NCBI GenBank assembly: GCA_009780115.1
Contig: WRAQ01000029.1
Location: 1 to 38,160, forward strand
Direction of reading: 5' to 3'
Source of the DNA: Lachnospiraceae bacterium
GTDB lineage: Bacteria; Bacillota; Clostridia; Lachnospirales; Lachnospiraceae
DNA: 38,160 bases
Notes under the pieces: model-generated
Told to the model about the DNA's origin: nothing
Databases searched by the model: none
The model's input: the letters and a program-made list of their open reading frames with translations, nothing else
Part shown: positions 24,836-33,262 of the stretch, piece after piece
How the letters are laid out: each line of letters opens with the position of its first letter
Position numbering within the stretch: the stretch's first letter is position 1
Translations under genes and position numbers: made by a program

Positions 24836-25738
24836 ATGCCGTTCTTTAGCAATCTATGGGATAATATCTTAAATAATGATCTGATCACCATTCCTTATTA
24901 TATAAAGTGGACAGATATTGTCGAGATAGTTCTTATCTCTTTTTTAGCGTACAGTATAATGGTTTGGATTAAAACAACCCGTGCCTGGTCGCTTTTGAAA
25001 GGAATTGTGGTAATCGCCATTTTTATTTTAGTCGCGGCGATTTTCAATATGAATACGATTCTTTGGATAGTCCAGAATGTTATAGGTGTTGCGGTGATAG
25101 CGATAATTGTTATTATCCAGCCGGAGCTTAGGAAAGCGCTGGAGGAATTAGGCCGCAAAAACATTATTTCGTCGATGTTACCTTTTGACAATATCAAATC
25201 GGAAGAAGGCCGGTTTTCCGACCGTACGATAAACGAAATCGCCAAAGCCTGTATTGAGATGGCGCGGGTTAAAACCGGAGCTTTAATTGTCATTGAACAA
25301 AACGACCATTTGAGTGATTACGAGCGAACCGGTATTGATGTTGATGCAATTGTTTCCAGTCAATTACTGATAAATATTTTTGAACACAATACCCCTTTAC
25401 ATGATGGCGCAGTACTAATCCGCGGCAACCGGATCATATCTGCGACCTGTTATCTTCCGCTTTCCGACAATCGCGGCCTTAGTAAGGAACTTGGCACGAG
25501 GCACCGGGCGGGTATTGGAATTTCGGAAGTAACCGATTCGATGACAATTATTATCTCGGAAGAAAGCGGCCGGATTAGTATTGCTTATCAAGGTGAAATG
25601 CAGCGTAATGTTGATGTTGACGGGCTTAAAAAGTATCTTTATATGATTCAGGATAAACCCGACGAAGACAAAAAATCCCGCAAAAAACTTAAAGTTAATG
25701 GTAAAGCGGTAAATGGCGGCCTTGGGAGAAAATGTTGA
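24836..25738 (+). CDS. cdaA: Membrane-associated diadenylate cyclase CdaA
   Basis: Makes c-di-AMP from two ATP. The 300-residue protein has three N-terminal TM helices (about 30-48, 57-76, 80-98) followed by the IQPELRKALEELGR junction helix and the DisA_N catalytic domain. The catalytic DGA at ~190-192 (HDGAVLIRGNRI) and the RHR motif at ~222-224 (GTRHRAGIGISE) are intact. The C-terminal ~20 residues are lysine-rich. Genes ybbR and glmM follow, the conserved CdaA module in which YbbR (CdaR) and GlmM modulate the cyclase. GGAGAG precedes the start. Confidence 0.95.
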   Translation: MPFFSNLWDNILNNDLITIPYYIKWTDIVEIVLISFLAYSIMVWIKTTRAWSLLKGIVVIAIFILVAAIFNMNTILWIVQNVIGVAVIAIIVIIQPELRKALEELGRKNIISSMLPFDNIKSEEGRFSDRTINEIAKACIEMARVKTGALIVIEQNDHLSDYERTGIDVDAIVSSQLLINIFEHNTPLHDGAVLIRGNRIISATCYLPLSDNRGLSKELGTRHRAGIGISEVTDSMTIIISEESGRISIAYQGEMQRNVDVDGLKKYLYMIQDKPDEDKKSRKKLKVNGKAVNGGLGRKC

Positions 25739-25763
25739 AAAAAATTTCAAGTATTGATTTAAA

Positions 25764-25795
25764 GTCCGCCAATAGCGGACATGGGGCATAAAATG
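25764..25795 (+). repeat. Small hairpin repeat before ybbR (shared with the trpF leader)
   Basis: GTCCGC (25764-25769) and GCGGAC (25775-25780) with a 5-nt loop, then ATGGGG and an A-rich run to the start ATG at 25793. Nearly the same 32-nt block precedes trpF. The GGGG at 25783-25786 is the probable ribosome-binding site. Confidence 0.55.
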
Positions 25796-27076
25796 AAATA
25801 TAACTTAACGAAAAATATTGGTATAAAAATCGCATCGTTATTATTCGCTGCCGTAATGTGGGTGATAGTTACTAATATTAATGACCCCGTTGACAGTGCT
25901 AGTTTTTTTGATGTCCCGGTGCGGATTGATAATACTCACCTTCTTGATGAAGATGGCCGGGTTTATATTGTATTGGAAAATACCGATATAATTAGCCGGG
26001 TAACGGTCCGGGCACCCCGCTCGGTTATAAGTAGAATTAGTAGTGAAAACATTATTGCCAAAGCCGATATCAGGGATATCAGCAGTTTGGATACGGTCGC
26101 GGTTACTTTATCAGTTGATAACGCAAGCCCGGCAGAAATAAGTGATATTTTTGCCAGTTCCAATATCTTAAAACTTGAGATAGAAAACAGTGGAAATAAA
26201 CGCTTGAGTATTCGTCCCCAGCTTGTAGGCGAAATTGCCGAAGGGTTTATGAGTGCTGATGTTACTGTTGTCCCCAACCTTGTTGCGATTGACGGCCCGG
26301 AATCATTAATTGAAAGCGTTTCTTCTGCCGGTGTCGTTTTTGATATCACCGGGATGAGCAATGATATCACCGGCGCCAGCGTTGACGTGGTTTTATTTGA
26401 TGCCGAAGGAAATATCATTTCAAGTGACCGGATTAGAAAAAGCCCGGGAACCGTGGCAATCAACATTCCAATTCTGGAAACAAAACTAGTCCCGATTAGT
26501 TATACCGTAACCGGGACCCCGGCTAATGATCACCGTGTTAATGGTGATATTGAGATGAACCGTGCGGAAGTACTTGTGGCGGGAAGAGGTAATGCTATCC
26601 GCGAAATCACAGAAATAGTTATTCCGCCAGGAAAGGTGGATTTAAGTGATAGAATCGAAACCTTGGTTGAAGAATTTAACCTTACTGACTATCTTCCGCC
26701 TAATATCCGTTTAGTTGACCAGTCTGAATATTTATTCATATTAAGGATTGGCATTGAAGAAGAAGCTAACCGGACGGTAACTTTACGTGAAAGCCAGTTG
26801 CGGATAACGAATGTCCCTGAAGGTTATCAAGCAATGCTCTATGATTTTGATGAGACACCGCCGATCAACTTAGTTGGCTTGCAACGTGATTTAACCCTGA
26901 TTCAACCGGCATTTTTAAGCGGCGAAATAGATGTTGAAAGATGGATGTCAAATCGTAATATAGCGCAATTGAACGAAGGAAATTATCAACTTCCGGTAGA
27001 TATCAACCTTGGTACCAATATCACAGTAGGTACAGTCACAGTTACAGTGACTTTTGCATATTTAGAATTAGAATAA
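25793..27076 (+). CDS. cdaR: YbbR-domain protein (CdaR)
   Basis: Extracytoplasmic regulator of CdaA. The 427-residue protein has a short cytosolic N terminus, one TM/signal-anchor segment (GIKIASLLFAAVMWVIVT at ~9-26), and repeated YbbR beta domains over the rest, each about 80-90 residues (for example FFDVPVRIDNTH..., LSIRPQLVGEIAEGFM..., LVPISYTVTGTPA...). I chose the ATG at 25793 so that the anchor begins near the N terminus; the ATG at 25781 lies within the hairpin repeat. It starts 54 nt after the cdaA stop, and glmM follows 14 nt after its own. Confidence 0.92.
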   Translation: MKYNLTKNIGIKIASLLFAAVMWVIVTNINDPVDSASFFDVPVRIDNTHLLDEDGRVYIVLENTDIISRVTVRAPRSVISRISSENIIAKADIRDISSLDTVAVTLSVDNASPAEISDIFASSNILKLEIENSGNKRLSIRPQLVGEIAEGFMSADVTVVPNLVAIDGPESLIESVSSAGVVFDITGMSNDITGASVDVVLFDAEGNIISSDRIRKSPGTVAINIPILETKLVPISYTVTGTPANDHRVNGDIEMNRAEVLVAGRGNAIREITEIVIPPGKVDLSDRIETLVEEFNLTDYLPPNIRLVDQSEYLFILRIGIEEEANRTVTLRESQLRITNVPEGYQAMLYDFDETPPINLVGLQRDLTLIQPAFLSGEIDVERWMSNRNIAQLNEGNYQLPVDINLGTNITVGTVTVTVTFAYLELE

Positions 27077-27090
27077 GGAAAGGGATATAA

Positions 27091-28440
27091 ATGGCTAGAT
27101 TATTTGGAACCGATGGGATTCGCGGAATAGCAAATGATTTTTTAACCCCGCAATTTGCGATGCAATTAGGTCAGGCCGCCGCTTTGGTTTTTACGAAAGG
27201 AAACGACCATAAACCTACCATTATGGTGGGCTGCGATACAAGGATATCCAGTGACATGCTGGCAAGTGCTTTGATGGCGGGCATCTGCTCCGTTGGTGCG
27301 AATGCGGTATATCTTGGCGTGATCCCCACTCCCGCCGTAGCTTATCTAACCCGGAAATACAAGGTTGAGGCCGGAATCGTTATTTCCGCTTCCCATAATA
27401 CAATGGAGTTTAACGGGGTTAAGATTTTTGATGGTGATGGTTTTAAGCTTTCGGATGATTTAGAAGATGAAATTGAAAGAATCATCCAACAGGGAATGAA
27501 AGAAATTAAAATGCCGGTTGGTGCAAGTATCGGGAAAATCAAATACCGTACTGAAGCCCGGGAAGAATATATTAATCATGCAATCCAAAAAGTACATTCT
27601 GACCTTAGCGGGATGAAAATCGTTGTTGATTGTGCCGAAGGATCCAGCTATTATACTTCGGTGGAAGCCCTTAAGGAGCTTGGGGCCGAAGTTGTTGCTA
27701 TCCATACCAACCCTAGCGGAACGAATATCAATGCTAATTGCGGTTCGACACATATGGAAGAATTACAAGCACGGGTTGTTGCCGAAAATGCCCATATTGG
27801 TTTGGCTTTTGACGGTGATGCCGACCGGATGCTTGCAGTTGACGAAAATGGCGATATCTTAAATGGCGACCAGATTTTGGCTATTGTCGGAATGTATATG
27901 AAAGAACAAGGAATCCTTAAAAATGATACAATTGTTGCGACAGTGATGAGTAATCTGGGCTTTTTCAAGATGTGTGAAAAGCACGGGGTCATAGCTGAGC
28001 AAACAAAGGTCGGCGACCGTTATGTCTTGGAGCGGATGCGTGAGATTGGCGCGGCACTGGGCGGCGAACAGTCAGGCCATGTTATTTTTTTGAATGAAAA
28101 TACGACCGGTGACGGGTTGGTCAGTGCCCTGCATCTTTTACGGGTAATTGTCGCTACCGGCAAATCATTATCAGAATTAAGCAAAGTAATGGAAGTTTTA
28201 CCCCAGGCATTAATTAATGCTAATGTACCCAATCATCGTAAAGATAATTATATGGATTATCCCGAAATTTCAGAGGCGATTACGAATCTGGAAAGAAAAT
28301 ATGCCGGTGATGGCCGTATTTTGATAAGGCCTTCGGGGACAGAGCCATTAGTGCGGGTGATGATTGAGGGTAAAGACAAAGACATAATAAAAGCCGATGC
28401 CATCGCCTTAGCCGAGTTAATCCAAAACACAATGATATGA
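27091..28440 (+). CDS. glmM: Phosphoglucosamine mutase
   Basis: Converts glucosamine-6-phosphate to glucosamine-1-phosphate for UDP-GlcNAc and peptidoglycan synthesis. It is 449 residues, full length. Motifs: FGTDGIRGIAN at the N terminus, the phosphoserine loop ISASHN with the catalytic serine at ~101, the metal loop DGDADRM near 247, the sugar loop GGEQSGH, and the phosphate-binding RPSGTEPLVRVM near the C terminus. Third gene of the cdaA operon; GlmM is known to bind and inhibit CdaA in Firmicutes. It ends at the tandem structured repeats. Confidence 0.96.
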   Translation: MARLFGTDGIRGIANDFLTPQFAMQLGQAAALVFTKGNDHKPTIMVGCDTRISSDMLASALMAGICSVGANAVYLGVIPTPAVAYLTRKYKVEAGIVISASHNTMEFNGVKIFDGDGFKLSDDLEDEIERIIQQGMKEIKMPVGASIGKIKYRTEAREEYINHAIQKVHSDLSGMKIVVDCAEGSSYYTSVEALKELGAEVVAIHTNPSGTNINANCGSTHMEELQARVVAENAHIGLAFDGDADRMLAVDENGDILNGDQILAIVGMYMKEQGILKNDTIVATVMSNLGFFKMCEKHGVIAEQTKVGDRYVLERMREIGAALGGEQSGHVIFLNENTTGDGLVSALHLLRVIVATGKSLSELSKVMEVLPQALINANVPNHRKDNYMDYPEISEAITNLERKYAGDGRILIRPSGTEPLVRVMIEGKDKDIIKADAIALAELIQNTMI

Positions 28441-28548
28441 TAGAAGCAGCAGGAAAACAAGCGACCGCAAAGCGGGCATTTGTTTTCACCTGCTTCGTCA
28501 ACGATAGACCGAAGGTCTAGAGTTGCTATAAATTGATTACGCAATAAC
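28441..28548 (+). repeat. Structured tandem repeat, copy 1
   Basis: Long hairpin: GAAGCAG (28443-28449) with CTGCTTC (28490-28496), AAAACAA (28454-28460) with TTGTTTT (28480-28486), and CCGC (28465-28468) with GCGG (28472-28475). Second hairpin: CAAC (28499-28502) with GTTG (28522-28525) enclosing AGACC/GGTCT. It is preceded by TGATATGAT, a -10-like sequence found before other copies. Period to copy 2 is 109 nt, with one mismatch over about 104 aligned bases. Confidence 0.75.
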
Positions 28549-28549
28549 A

Positions 28550-28657
28550 TGACAGCAGCAGGAAAACAAGCGACCGCAAAGCGGGCATTTGTTTTCACCT
28601 GCTTCGTCAACGATAGACCGAAGGTCTAGAGTTGCTGTAAATTGATTACGCAATAAC
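28550..28657 (+). repeat. Structured tandem repeat, copy 2
   Basis: Identical to copy 1 except for one base in the tail (CTATA versus CTGTA) and the left flank. The left flank reads TGACAGCAG and pairs with CTGCT-TC-GTCA with a two-base bulge, so the base of the stem is kept although the flanking sequence differs. Both hairpins are present. The near identity to copy 1 implies a recent tandem duplication. Confidence 0.75.
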
Positions 28658-28677
28658 TACCAAGCCACTTTTTGGGC

Positions 28678-28706
28678 TTGTGGGAAACACATATTTGTGC
28701 TACAAT
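28678..28706 (+). promoter_or_regulatory. Promoter of the HPr gene
   Basis: TTGTGG (28678-28683), 17-nt spacing, TACAAT (28701-28706); leader of about 40 nt to the ATG at 28755. Confidence 0.6.
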
Positions 28707-28754
28707 ATCGGTGCAGGGCTTACGAGCCTTATTACATTAAAGAGGAGCTTTAGC

Positions 28755-29018
28755 ATGGTAAGTCAAAAAGTGGTTATCAAAAATCCAACTGGGCTACATC
28801 TAAGACCGGCAGGCATTCTATGCAAGGAAGCTATGCAATTCAAATCAATAATTACATTTGTTTTCAGACAAAATACAGCAAATGCAAAGAGTGTTCTAAG
28901 TGTACTTGGGGCATGTGTGAAATGCGGCGATGAGATTGAATTTATCTGCGAAGGCGAAGATGAGGAACTAGCCCTCAAAACGCTGATAGCAGCAATCGAA
29001 AATGGTTTAGGAGAATAG
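28755..29018 (+). CDS. ptsH: Phosphocarrier protein HPr
   Basis: An 87-residue HPr of the sugar phosphotransferase system. The active-site histidine is H15 in NPTGLHLRPAG, phosphorylated by enzyme I. S46 (NAKSVLSVLG) aligns with the regulatory serine used by HPr kinase in catabolite control, so it is an HPr rather than a Crh, although the surrounding segment (VLSVLGACVKCGDEI) is not the commonest HPr sequence. The start at 28755 is fixed by AGAGGAG 8 nt upstream. The gene stands alone between its own promoter and terminator, without ptsI. Confidence 0.9.
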   Translation: MVSQKVVIKNPTGLHLRPAGILCKEAMQFKSIITFVFRQNTANAKSVLSVLGACVKCGDEIEFICEGEDEELALKTLIAAIENGLGE

Positions 29019-29023
29019 ATTAA

Positions 29024-29053
29024 AACCACCGCCCGGTCACACAGGGCGGTTTT
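29024..29053 (+). terminator. Intrinsic terminator of the HPr gene
   Basis: CCGCCC (29029-29034) pairs with GGGCGG (29044-29049) around a 9-nt loop, followed by TTTTATATT. The flanking AAAACC also extends toward the T-run. Confidence 0.85.
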
Positions 29054-29098
29054 ATATTACAAGTATAAAGCACAATTTAAGCTTAGAAAGGCAAGATT

Positions 29099-30775
29099 AT
29101 GAACTTTAAACGTTATAAACGTAACCCAATTGTGAATTTCCCCGAGCGGACATGGGTAAATAATGAACTGAAAAAGGCACCAATATGGTGTAGTGTTGAC
29201 TTGCGGGATGGAAATCAAGCCCTTATCGAGCCAATGGTGGTTTCCGAAAAAATTGAAATGTTTCAATTTTTGACCGGCCTTGGTTTTACGGAAATCGAAA
29301 TCGGCTTTCCTTCGGCAAGCCAGATTGAATTTGATTTCATCCGCCAATTGGTTGAAAGAAAACTAGTTCCGGCGGGGGTAAAATTACAAGTTTTGGTACA
29401 ATGCCGCGAAGAACTAATTAATCGTACCTTTGAAGCAATTGAAGGTTTAGACGAAGCGATTATCCATATATATAACTCGACTTCGACTTTGCAGCGAGAC
29501 GTTGTTTTTAATAAAGATATGCAGGGAATTATCGATATTGCGGTCGAAGGCACCCGTTTAGTGAAAGAAAAAGCCCGTAGCTTCCCCGGCAAAATTTATT
29601 TGGAATATTCTCCGGAAAGCTTTACCGGAACCGAGCTTGAATTTGCCCTCGACATATGTACAGCCGTGCAAAGGGAATGGCAGCCATCGAAAGAGAACCC
29701 TTTGATTATTAATCTTCCTTCGACAATCGAAATGACAATGCCGAATGTTTTTGCTGACCGGATTGAATGGATGCACCGCCGTTTTGAAAACCGCGATACG
29801 ATTATTTTGAGCGTTCATCCCCACAATGACCGGGGGACCGGTGTCGCTTCAGCGGAACTTGCGCTTCTTGCCGGGGCCGACCGGATTGAAGGCACTTTAT
29901 TTGGCAATGGTGAACGTACCGGAAATGTCGATATTTTGAACCTTGCTTACAATATGTTTTCGCAAGGTATCGACCCCGAGCTAAATATTAATCACGTTAA
30001 CGATATTATTGAAATTTATGAACGTTGCTGTAAAATTCCGGTTCATCCCCGTCACCCTTATGCCGGCGAATTGGTCTTTACCGCCTTTTCAGGTTCCCAT
30101 CAAGATGCGATAAATAAAGGTGTTACAGCAATGCGCAACCGTAATAATGAATTTTGGCAAGTGCCGTACCTTCCGATTGACCCGGTTGATATTGGCCGTG
30201 AGTATGAGCCGATTGTGCGGATTAATTCACAATCAGGCAAAGGCGGCGTAGCTTTTGTCCTTGATACATATTTTGGTTTCAAATTGCCTAAAGGCATGCA
30301 CAAGGAGTTTTCTGAAGTTATCCAAAAGATTTCCGAGCAGCAGGGTGAGGTTTCGCCCGATGAGATTATGAAAAGCTTTAAAGAAACTTATTTGGATAAA
30401 AAGGAACCACTGCACTTCCGCAAATTAAAGGTTGACGATTTTAGTTCCGATAGTGAAATTGAGACAGAATTTGATACGAAGGTATATGTTAACTATACTT
30501 ATTATGGTGAAGAAAAGGTTTTTGAAGCGGTTGGCAACGGCCCGATTGATGCAGTCAAGCGCGGTATGCAGGAAATTACCGGTGTACGGATGAAAGTACT
30601 TGATTACGAACAGCATGCTTTGAAAAGCGGTTCGGATTCCCAGGCGGCGGCTTATATCCACTTGCTTAATGCCGATACCGGGGCTGTCACCTATGGTGTT
30701 GGTGTTAGTTCCAACATCACCCGCGCTTCAATAAGAGCGGTATTTTCAGCGGTTAATAGGCTGGGGGCAGAGTGA
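29099..30775 (+). CDS. leuA: 2-isopropylmalate synthase (long, LeuA type 2)
   Basis: Condenses acetyl-CoA with 2-ketoisovalerate, the first committed step of leucine synthesis. The 558-residue protein is the longer form found in actinobacteria and some clostridia. The HMGL-type barrel starts WCSVDLRDGNQALIEPM at ~31-47 with the catalytic Arg/Asp of LRDGNQ, followed by IGFPSAS, LSVHPHNDRGTGVA (metal-binding His-x-His near 240) and GTLFGNGERTGNVD. The C-terminal regulatory domain runs from ~430 to 558 and ends with VGVSSNITRASIRAVFSAVNR, so leucine feedback is possible. AGAAAGG precedes the start. I found no T-box leader; only 45 nt separate it from the HPr terminator. No other leu genes are nearby. 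Confidence 0.93.
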   Translation: MNFKRYKRNPIVNFPERTWVNNELKKAPIWCSVDLRDGNQALIEPMVVSEKIEMFQFLTGLGFTEIEIGFPSASQIEFDFIRQLVERKLVPAGVKLQVLVQCREELINRTFEAIEGLDEAIIHIYNSTSTLQRDVVFNKDMQGIIDIAVEGTRLVKEKARSFPGKIYLEYSPESFTGTELEFALDICTAVQREWQPSKENPLIINLPSTIEMTMPNVFADRIEWMHRRFENRDTIILSVHPHNDRGTGVASAELALLAGADRIEGTLFGNGERTGNVDILNLAYNMFSQGIDPELNINHVNDIIEIYERCCKIPVHPRHPYAGELVFTAFSGSHQDAINKGVTAMRNRNNEFWQVPYLPIDPVDIGREYEPIVRINSQSGKGGVAFVLDTYFGFKLPKGMHKEFSEVIQKISEQQGEVSPDEIMKSFKETYLDKKEPLHFRKLKVDDFSSDSEIETEFDTKVYVNYTYYGEEKVFEAVGNGPIDAVKRGMQEITGVRMKVLDYEQHALKSGSDSQAAAYIHLLNADTGAVTYGVGVSSNITRASIRAVFSAVNRLGAE

Positions 30776-30793
30776 AAAGTATCACTCCGCCCC
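30764..30793. terminator. GC-rich hairpin between convergent leuA and chemoreceptor genes
   Basis: GGGGC and GAGTGA (30764-30775, overlapping the leuA stop) pair with TCACTC and GCCCC (30782-30793), 11 bp with one A/C mismatch and a 6-nt loop. It lies exactly between two convergent genes, so it may end transcription in both directions, although the T-tracts are poor. Confidence 0.5.
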
Positions 30794-30806
30794 GGCCAAA
30801 TGCTAT

Positions 30807-32828
30807 TTATTTTAGTTTGAACTGAGAAATCAAATTTTCCAGTACGATCGTCTGACTGGTCATTTCTTGAGATGCTGCCGCTGATTCTTCGGCTATTGCG
30901 CTGTTATTTTGCACTACTTCAGTGACGGCATTTATCGACTCATTAATATTAGTGATTGAACTTGCTTGTCCCTCTGATGAATATGCTATTTCAGAAATGA
31001 TTTTTGCACTTTCATTGATGCCGGAAACGATTTCTTCAAGGCTTTTTGAGGTTTCGTCGGCAATTTGTGTCCCAAGTTTTGCTTTTTCCATTGAATTAGC
31101 AATAAGTTTTGCCGTATCTTGAGCTGATGTTGCACAGGCAACAGCAAGGCTTCGTACTTCCTCGGCTACGACAGCAAATCCCTTACCTGCCTCACCCGCA
31201 CGCGCCGCTTCGATAGAAGCATTAAGTGCCAGCAAATTAGTTTGAGAGGCGATATTATCGATTACTTTAATGACATCATTAATCCCTTGATTCGCCTGAT
31301 TAATTTCATTTACAGCAACAATCATTTGTTCCATCTGCTGACTGCCCTTTTCTGCGTTTTCAATAATAGTAGCGGCAAGTTTTGAAGCATTACTCGTCCG
31401 CGCCGCCGTTTCCTTTGTTTGATCGGAAATTTCTGCAATTGAGCCGGAAAGGCTAACCAGGGTTGCTGACTGCTCAGTAGAACCGCTTGCTAAAGACATA
31501 GCCCCATCGGACATCTGTTTTGCGCCATTTGAAACTTGCTCGGAAGTAGCGCTAATCATATGAAGCGTTTCGGATAACTTGTCCCGCAAATTTAGTAAGC
31601 CTTGTTTAACCGATGAAAATTCACCATGATACTCTTGTTTTAATTGAAATACCAAGTCGCCATTTGCTATTGAATTAAGTGTACTACTAATCTCATCAAT
31701 ATAAAGTACATAATCCCTTAAACGTGTCACCATAGCAGATATAGATTTTGCCATTTGACCCGTCTCGTCATCCGCCTGCGCCGTAATCATTACATCTAAA
31801 TCACCTTCGGCAATACGCCCTGCCATGTTGGCCATTTCTTGAATAGGGCGGGATATAATTTTTGCAATCTTTAAGCTTATAAAAATTAAAACTATCAAAC
31901 CGATACTGAAGGTTGTCAGCATTAAGATTTGGTTTAAATAAAATGAAGATAATAATTCACTTCTTGGAATTACTGAAACTGATAACCACCCGGTATCCAT
32001 AATCGGATTTATTACCCCAAGCTTTGTAACCCGGTTGTCCCTGAAAGTATATGAACCGGGCAGACCTTTGGCTATAGCATCAATAATAGTTTTATCCAGG
32101 CCGCTATTCTCAAATGCTTCCCCTATTAAATCACTTTCCGGATGAAAAACGATAACTCCGTCTTTGCTGACAAGAATATCATATCCTGATTTTCCGGTTT
32201 TGTTGTGTGTCATTATTTCCGCAAGAGATTCCAAAGAGATATCAATCCCGACAAGGCCTAATAATTCACTTCCGTGCCAAACAGGCATCATAATGCTAGT
32301 GACCATTTGATTGGTTGAAGAATCCATATATGGTTCGGTAATCGTCAATGCCCGGTTGGTCATCATTTCAGTATACCAGCCGCGAGTGGTCATATCATAG
32401 TCCGGTAAACCCCTTATTACACCGCCGGACCGGACACTTTCGCCGGAATCAAAATCCGCAGTCCATACAAGTGTTATAAACGCATCATCTGCAAGAATCC
32501 GGTCATATGTTTCGACAGCTATGTTTACAATATCTAATACATCCACACCTTTTGTATCAGGTGTAAGGCTTAGGAACATATCACGCGATTGTGTGTTATG
32601 GGCCATCTGCTTTGTAAGCTCAATATATTTTGTAAAAAATATATCTATTTCCAACGCTGTGGCGTTCGAGTTTGCTTCAAGTTCAAAATTTGCTGCATTC
32701 ATTAAAGAAGAACGGGTATTTAATAAAACAATTAAGCCTGCTAAAATAAATATAATTGCAAATGGTGCAATTATCCCCATAATAAATTTATAAATAATAC
32801 CCTTATCCCAATAATTCCTCAAATTCAT
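30807..32828 (-). CDS. Methyl-accepting chemotaxis protein (dCache sensor)
   Basis: A 673-residue transmembrane chemoreceptor. TM1 spans ~16-38. The periplasmic region to ~300 is a dCache_1-type sensor (TWGWYTEMM-like WYTEMM segment, [29 protein letters not shown]). TM2 spans ~305-328, followed by HAMP (~330-382, [22 protein letters not shown]) and a long cytoplasmic signalling coiled coil. The conserved hairpin tip is [35 protein letters not shown]. dCache domains often bind amino acids, but the ligand is not deducible. No CheR pentapeptide is seen at the C terminus. Ribosome-binding site GAAGGGAG, and a sigma-A promoter just upstream rather than sigma-28. Confidence 0.95.
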   Translation of the reverse strand: MNLRNYWDKGIIYKFIMGIIAPFAIIFILAGLIVLLNTRSSLMNAANFELEANSNATALEIDIFFTKYIELTKQMAHNTQSRDMFLSLTPDTKGVDVLDIVNIAVETYDRILADDAFITLVWTADFDSGESVRSGGVIRGLPDYDMTTRGWYTEMMTNRALTITEPYMDSSTNQMVTSIMMPVWHGSELLGLVGIDISLESLAEIMTHNKTGKSGYDILVSKDGVIVFHPESDLIGEAFENSGLDKTIIDAIAKGLPGSYTFRDNRVTKLGVINPIMDTGWLSVSVIPRSELLSSFYLNQILMLTTFSIGLIVLIFISLKIAKIISRPIQEMANMAGRIAEGDLDVMITAQADDETGQMAKSISAMVTRLRDYVLYIDEISSTLNSIANGDLVFQLKQEYHGEFSSVKQGLLNLRDKLSETLHMISATSEQVSNGAKQMSDGAMSLASGSTEQSATLVSLSGSIAEISDQTKETAARTSNASKLAATIIENAEKGSQQMEQMIVAVNEINQANQGINDVIKVIDNIASQTNLLALNASIEAARAGEAGKGFAVVAEEVRSLAVACATSAQDTAKLIANSMEKAKLGTQIADETSKSLEEIVSGINESAKIISEIAYSSEGQASSITNINESINAVTEVVQNNSAIAEESAAASQEMTSQTIVLENLISQFKLK

Positions 32829-32864
32829 ACTATACTCCCTTCATAATTTGTAAAATTTATAGAT

Positions 32865-32893
32865 ATTATAGCAAAAAACGCGGCTATTTTCAA
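32865..32893 (-). promoter_or_regulatory. Sigma-A promoter of the chemoreceptor gene
   Basis: On the minus strand TTGAAA (32893-32888), 17-nt spacing, TATAAT (32870-32865), giving a leader of about 30 nt. Confidence 0.72.
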
Positions 32894-32980
32894 GCACTGG
32901 TTAATGCTGATAGATTAATATTAAGGTTTTGCTCCGGATGAAAACGCAAATATAAAGGCAAAGACAGACTAATTTTCCCC

Positions 32981-33009
32981 TTGCACCCCTCCAAAATATA
33001 AGCTATAAT
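32981..33009 (+). promoter_or_regulatory. Orphan sigma-A promoter
   Basis: TTGCAC (32981-32986), 17-nt spacing, perfect TATAAT (33004-33009). No protein gene follows for 360 nt; the next element is a foldable segment ending in a T-run. Confidence 0.68.
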
Positions 33010-33015
33010 GTTTTT

Positions 33016-33131
33016 TATAGAGAAGTCAAAGATAAAGGTGTACCACCCGGCAGAGTTCGCACCTCTACCGGGCAAGGTATGGTAGCAAAAGTACCACACA
33101 ATACAGAGAGTCTGCGGTACACGCATTTTTT
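33016..33131 (+). ncRNA. Candidate structured small RNA
   Basis: Downstream of the orphan promoter, GTGTACC (33038-33044) can pair with GGTACAC (33116-33122), closing a junction. Inside, CCCGG and AGAG (33046-33055) pair with CTCT and CCGGG (33063-33072), and GGTA..TACC pairing follows at about 33076-33095. Six T residues begin at 33126. I do not recognise it as a known riboswitch, 6S, SRP or tmRNA. A 19-codon open frame starting at 33079 overlaps the structure but has no properly spaced ribosome-binding site. Confidence 0.5.
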
Positions 33132-33221
33132 ATTATAATGTAAATTAAGCCTATTTACAAGCGGTAAGAAATGCTAATCGCAGTGATTCCCACCTATTGA
33201 TTTATTATTAATCAGTATATC

Positions 33222-33260
33222 GGCGGGGTGTTAGTGTGGAACGCTAATACCTCGTTTTTT
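33222..33260 (+). terminator. Intrinsic terminator
   Basis: GGGTGTTAGTG pairs with CGCTAATACCT through an 11-bp stem containing G-U pairs, with a five-base loop, followed by a T-run (TTTTTT at 33255-33260). It would stop any transcript from the orphan promoter that passes the first T-run. Confidence 0.65.
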
Positions 33261-33262
33261 GA

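Larger units (their letters stand above)
28441..28754 (+). other. Intergenic region between glmM and HPr gene
   Basis: This 314-nt region consists of two tandem copies of a structured repeat (28441-28548 and 28550-28657), a CAAGCC/GGCTTG hairpin (28660-28680), the HPr gene promoter (TTGTGG-17-TACAAT) and its ribosome-binding site (AGAGGAG). Small open frames on the minus strand across the repeats are copies of the repeat, not genes. Confidence 0.6.

Noticed and set aside
28257-28610. Minus-strand frames across the tandem repeat, one with a CPLC pair that looks like a zinc finger
   Set aside because: They are translations of the structured repeat; the same peptide reappears at every copy, frame and start vary, and no ribosome-binding site is present.
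28441-28657. Tandem repeats as a CRISPR array
   Set aside because: Only two units, each fully structured, with no unique spacers and no cas genes.
29056-29098. T-box or leucine attenuator before leuA
   Set aside because: Only about 45 nt separate the HPr terminator from the leuA start; no T-box motif or leader peptide fits.
32890-33126. 78-codon minus-strand frame in the intergenic region
   Set aside because: It runs antisense through the foldable segment and its promoter, has unlikely composition and no ribosome-binding site.
33213-33221. Minus-strand GCCGATAT as a sigma-28 promoter for the chemoreceptor
   Set aside because: No TAAA-like -35 at 15 nt, nearly 400 nt from the gene, and a good sigma-A promoter is adjacent to the start.
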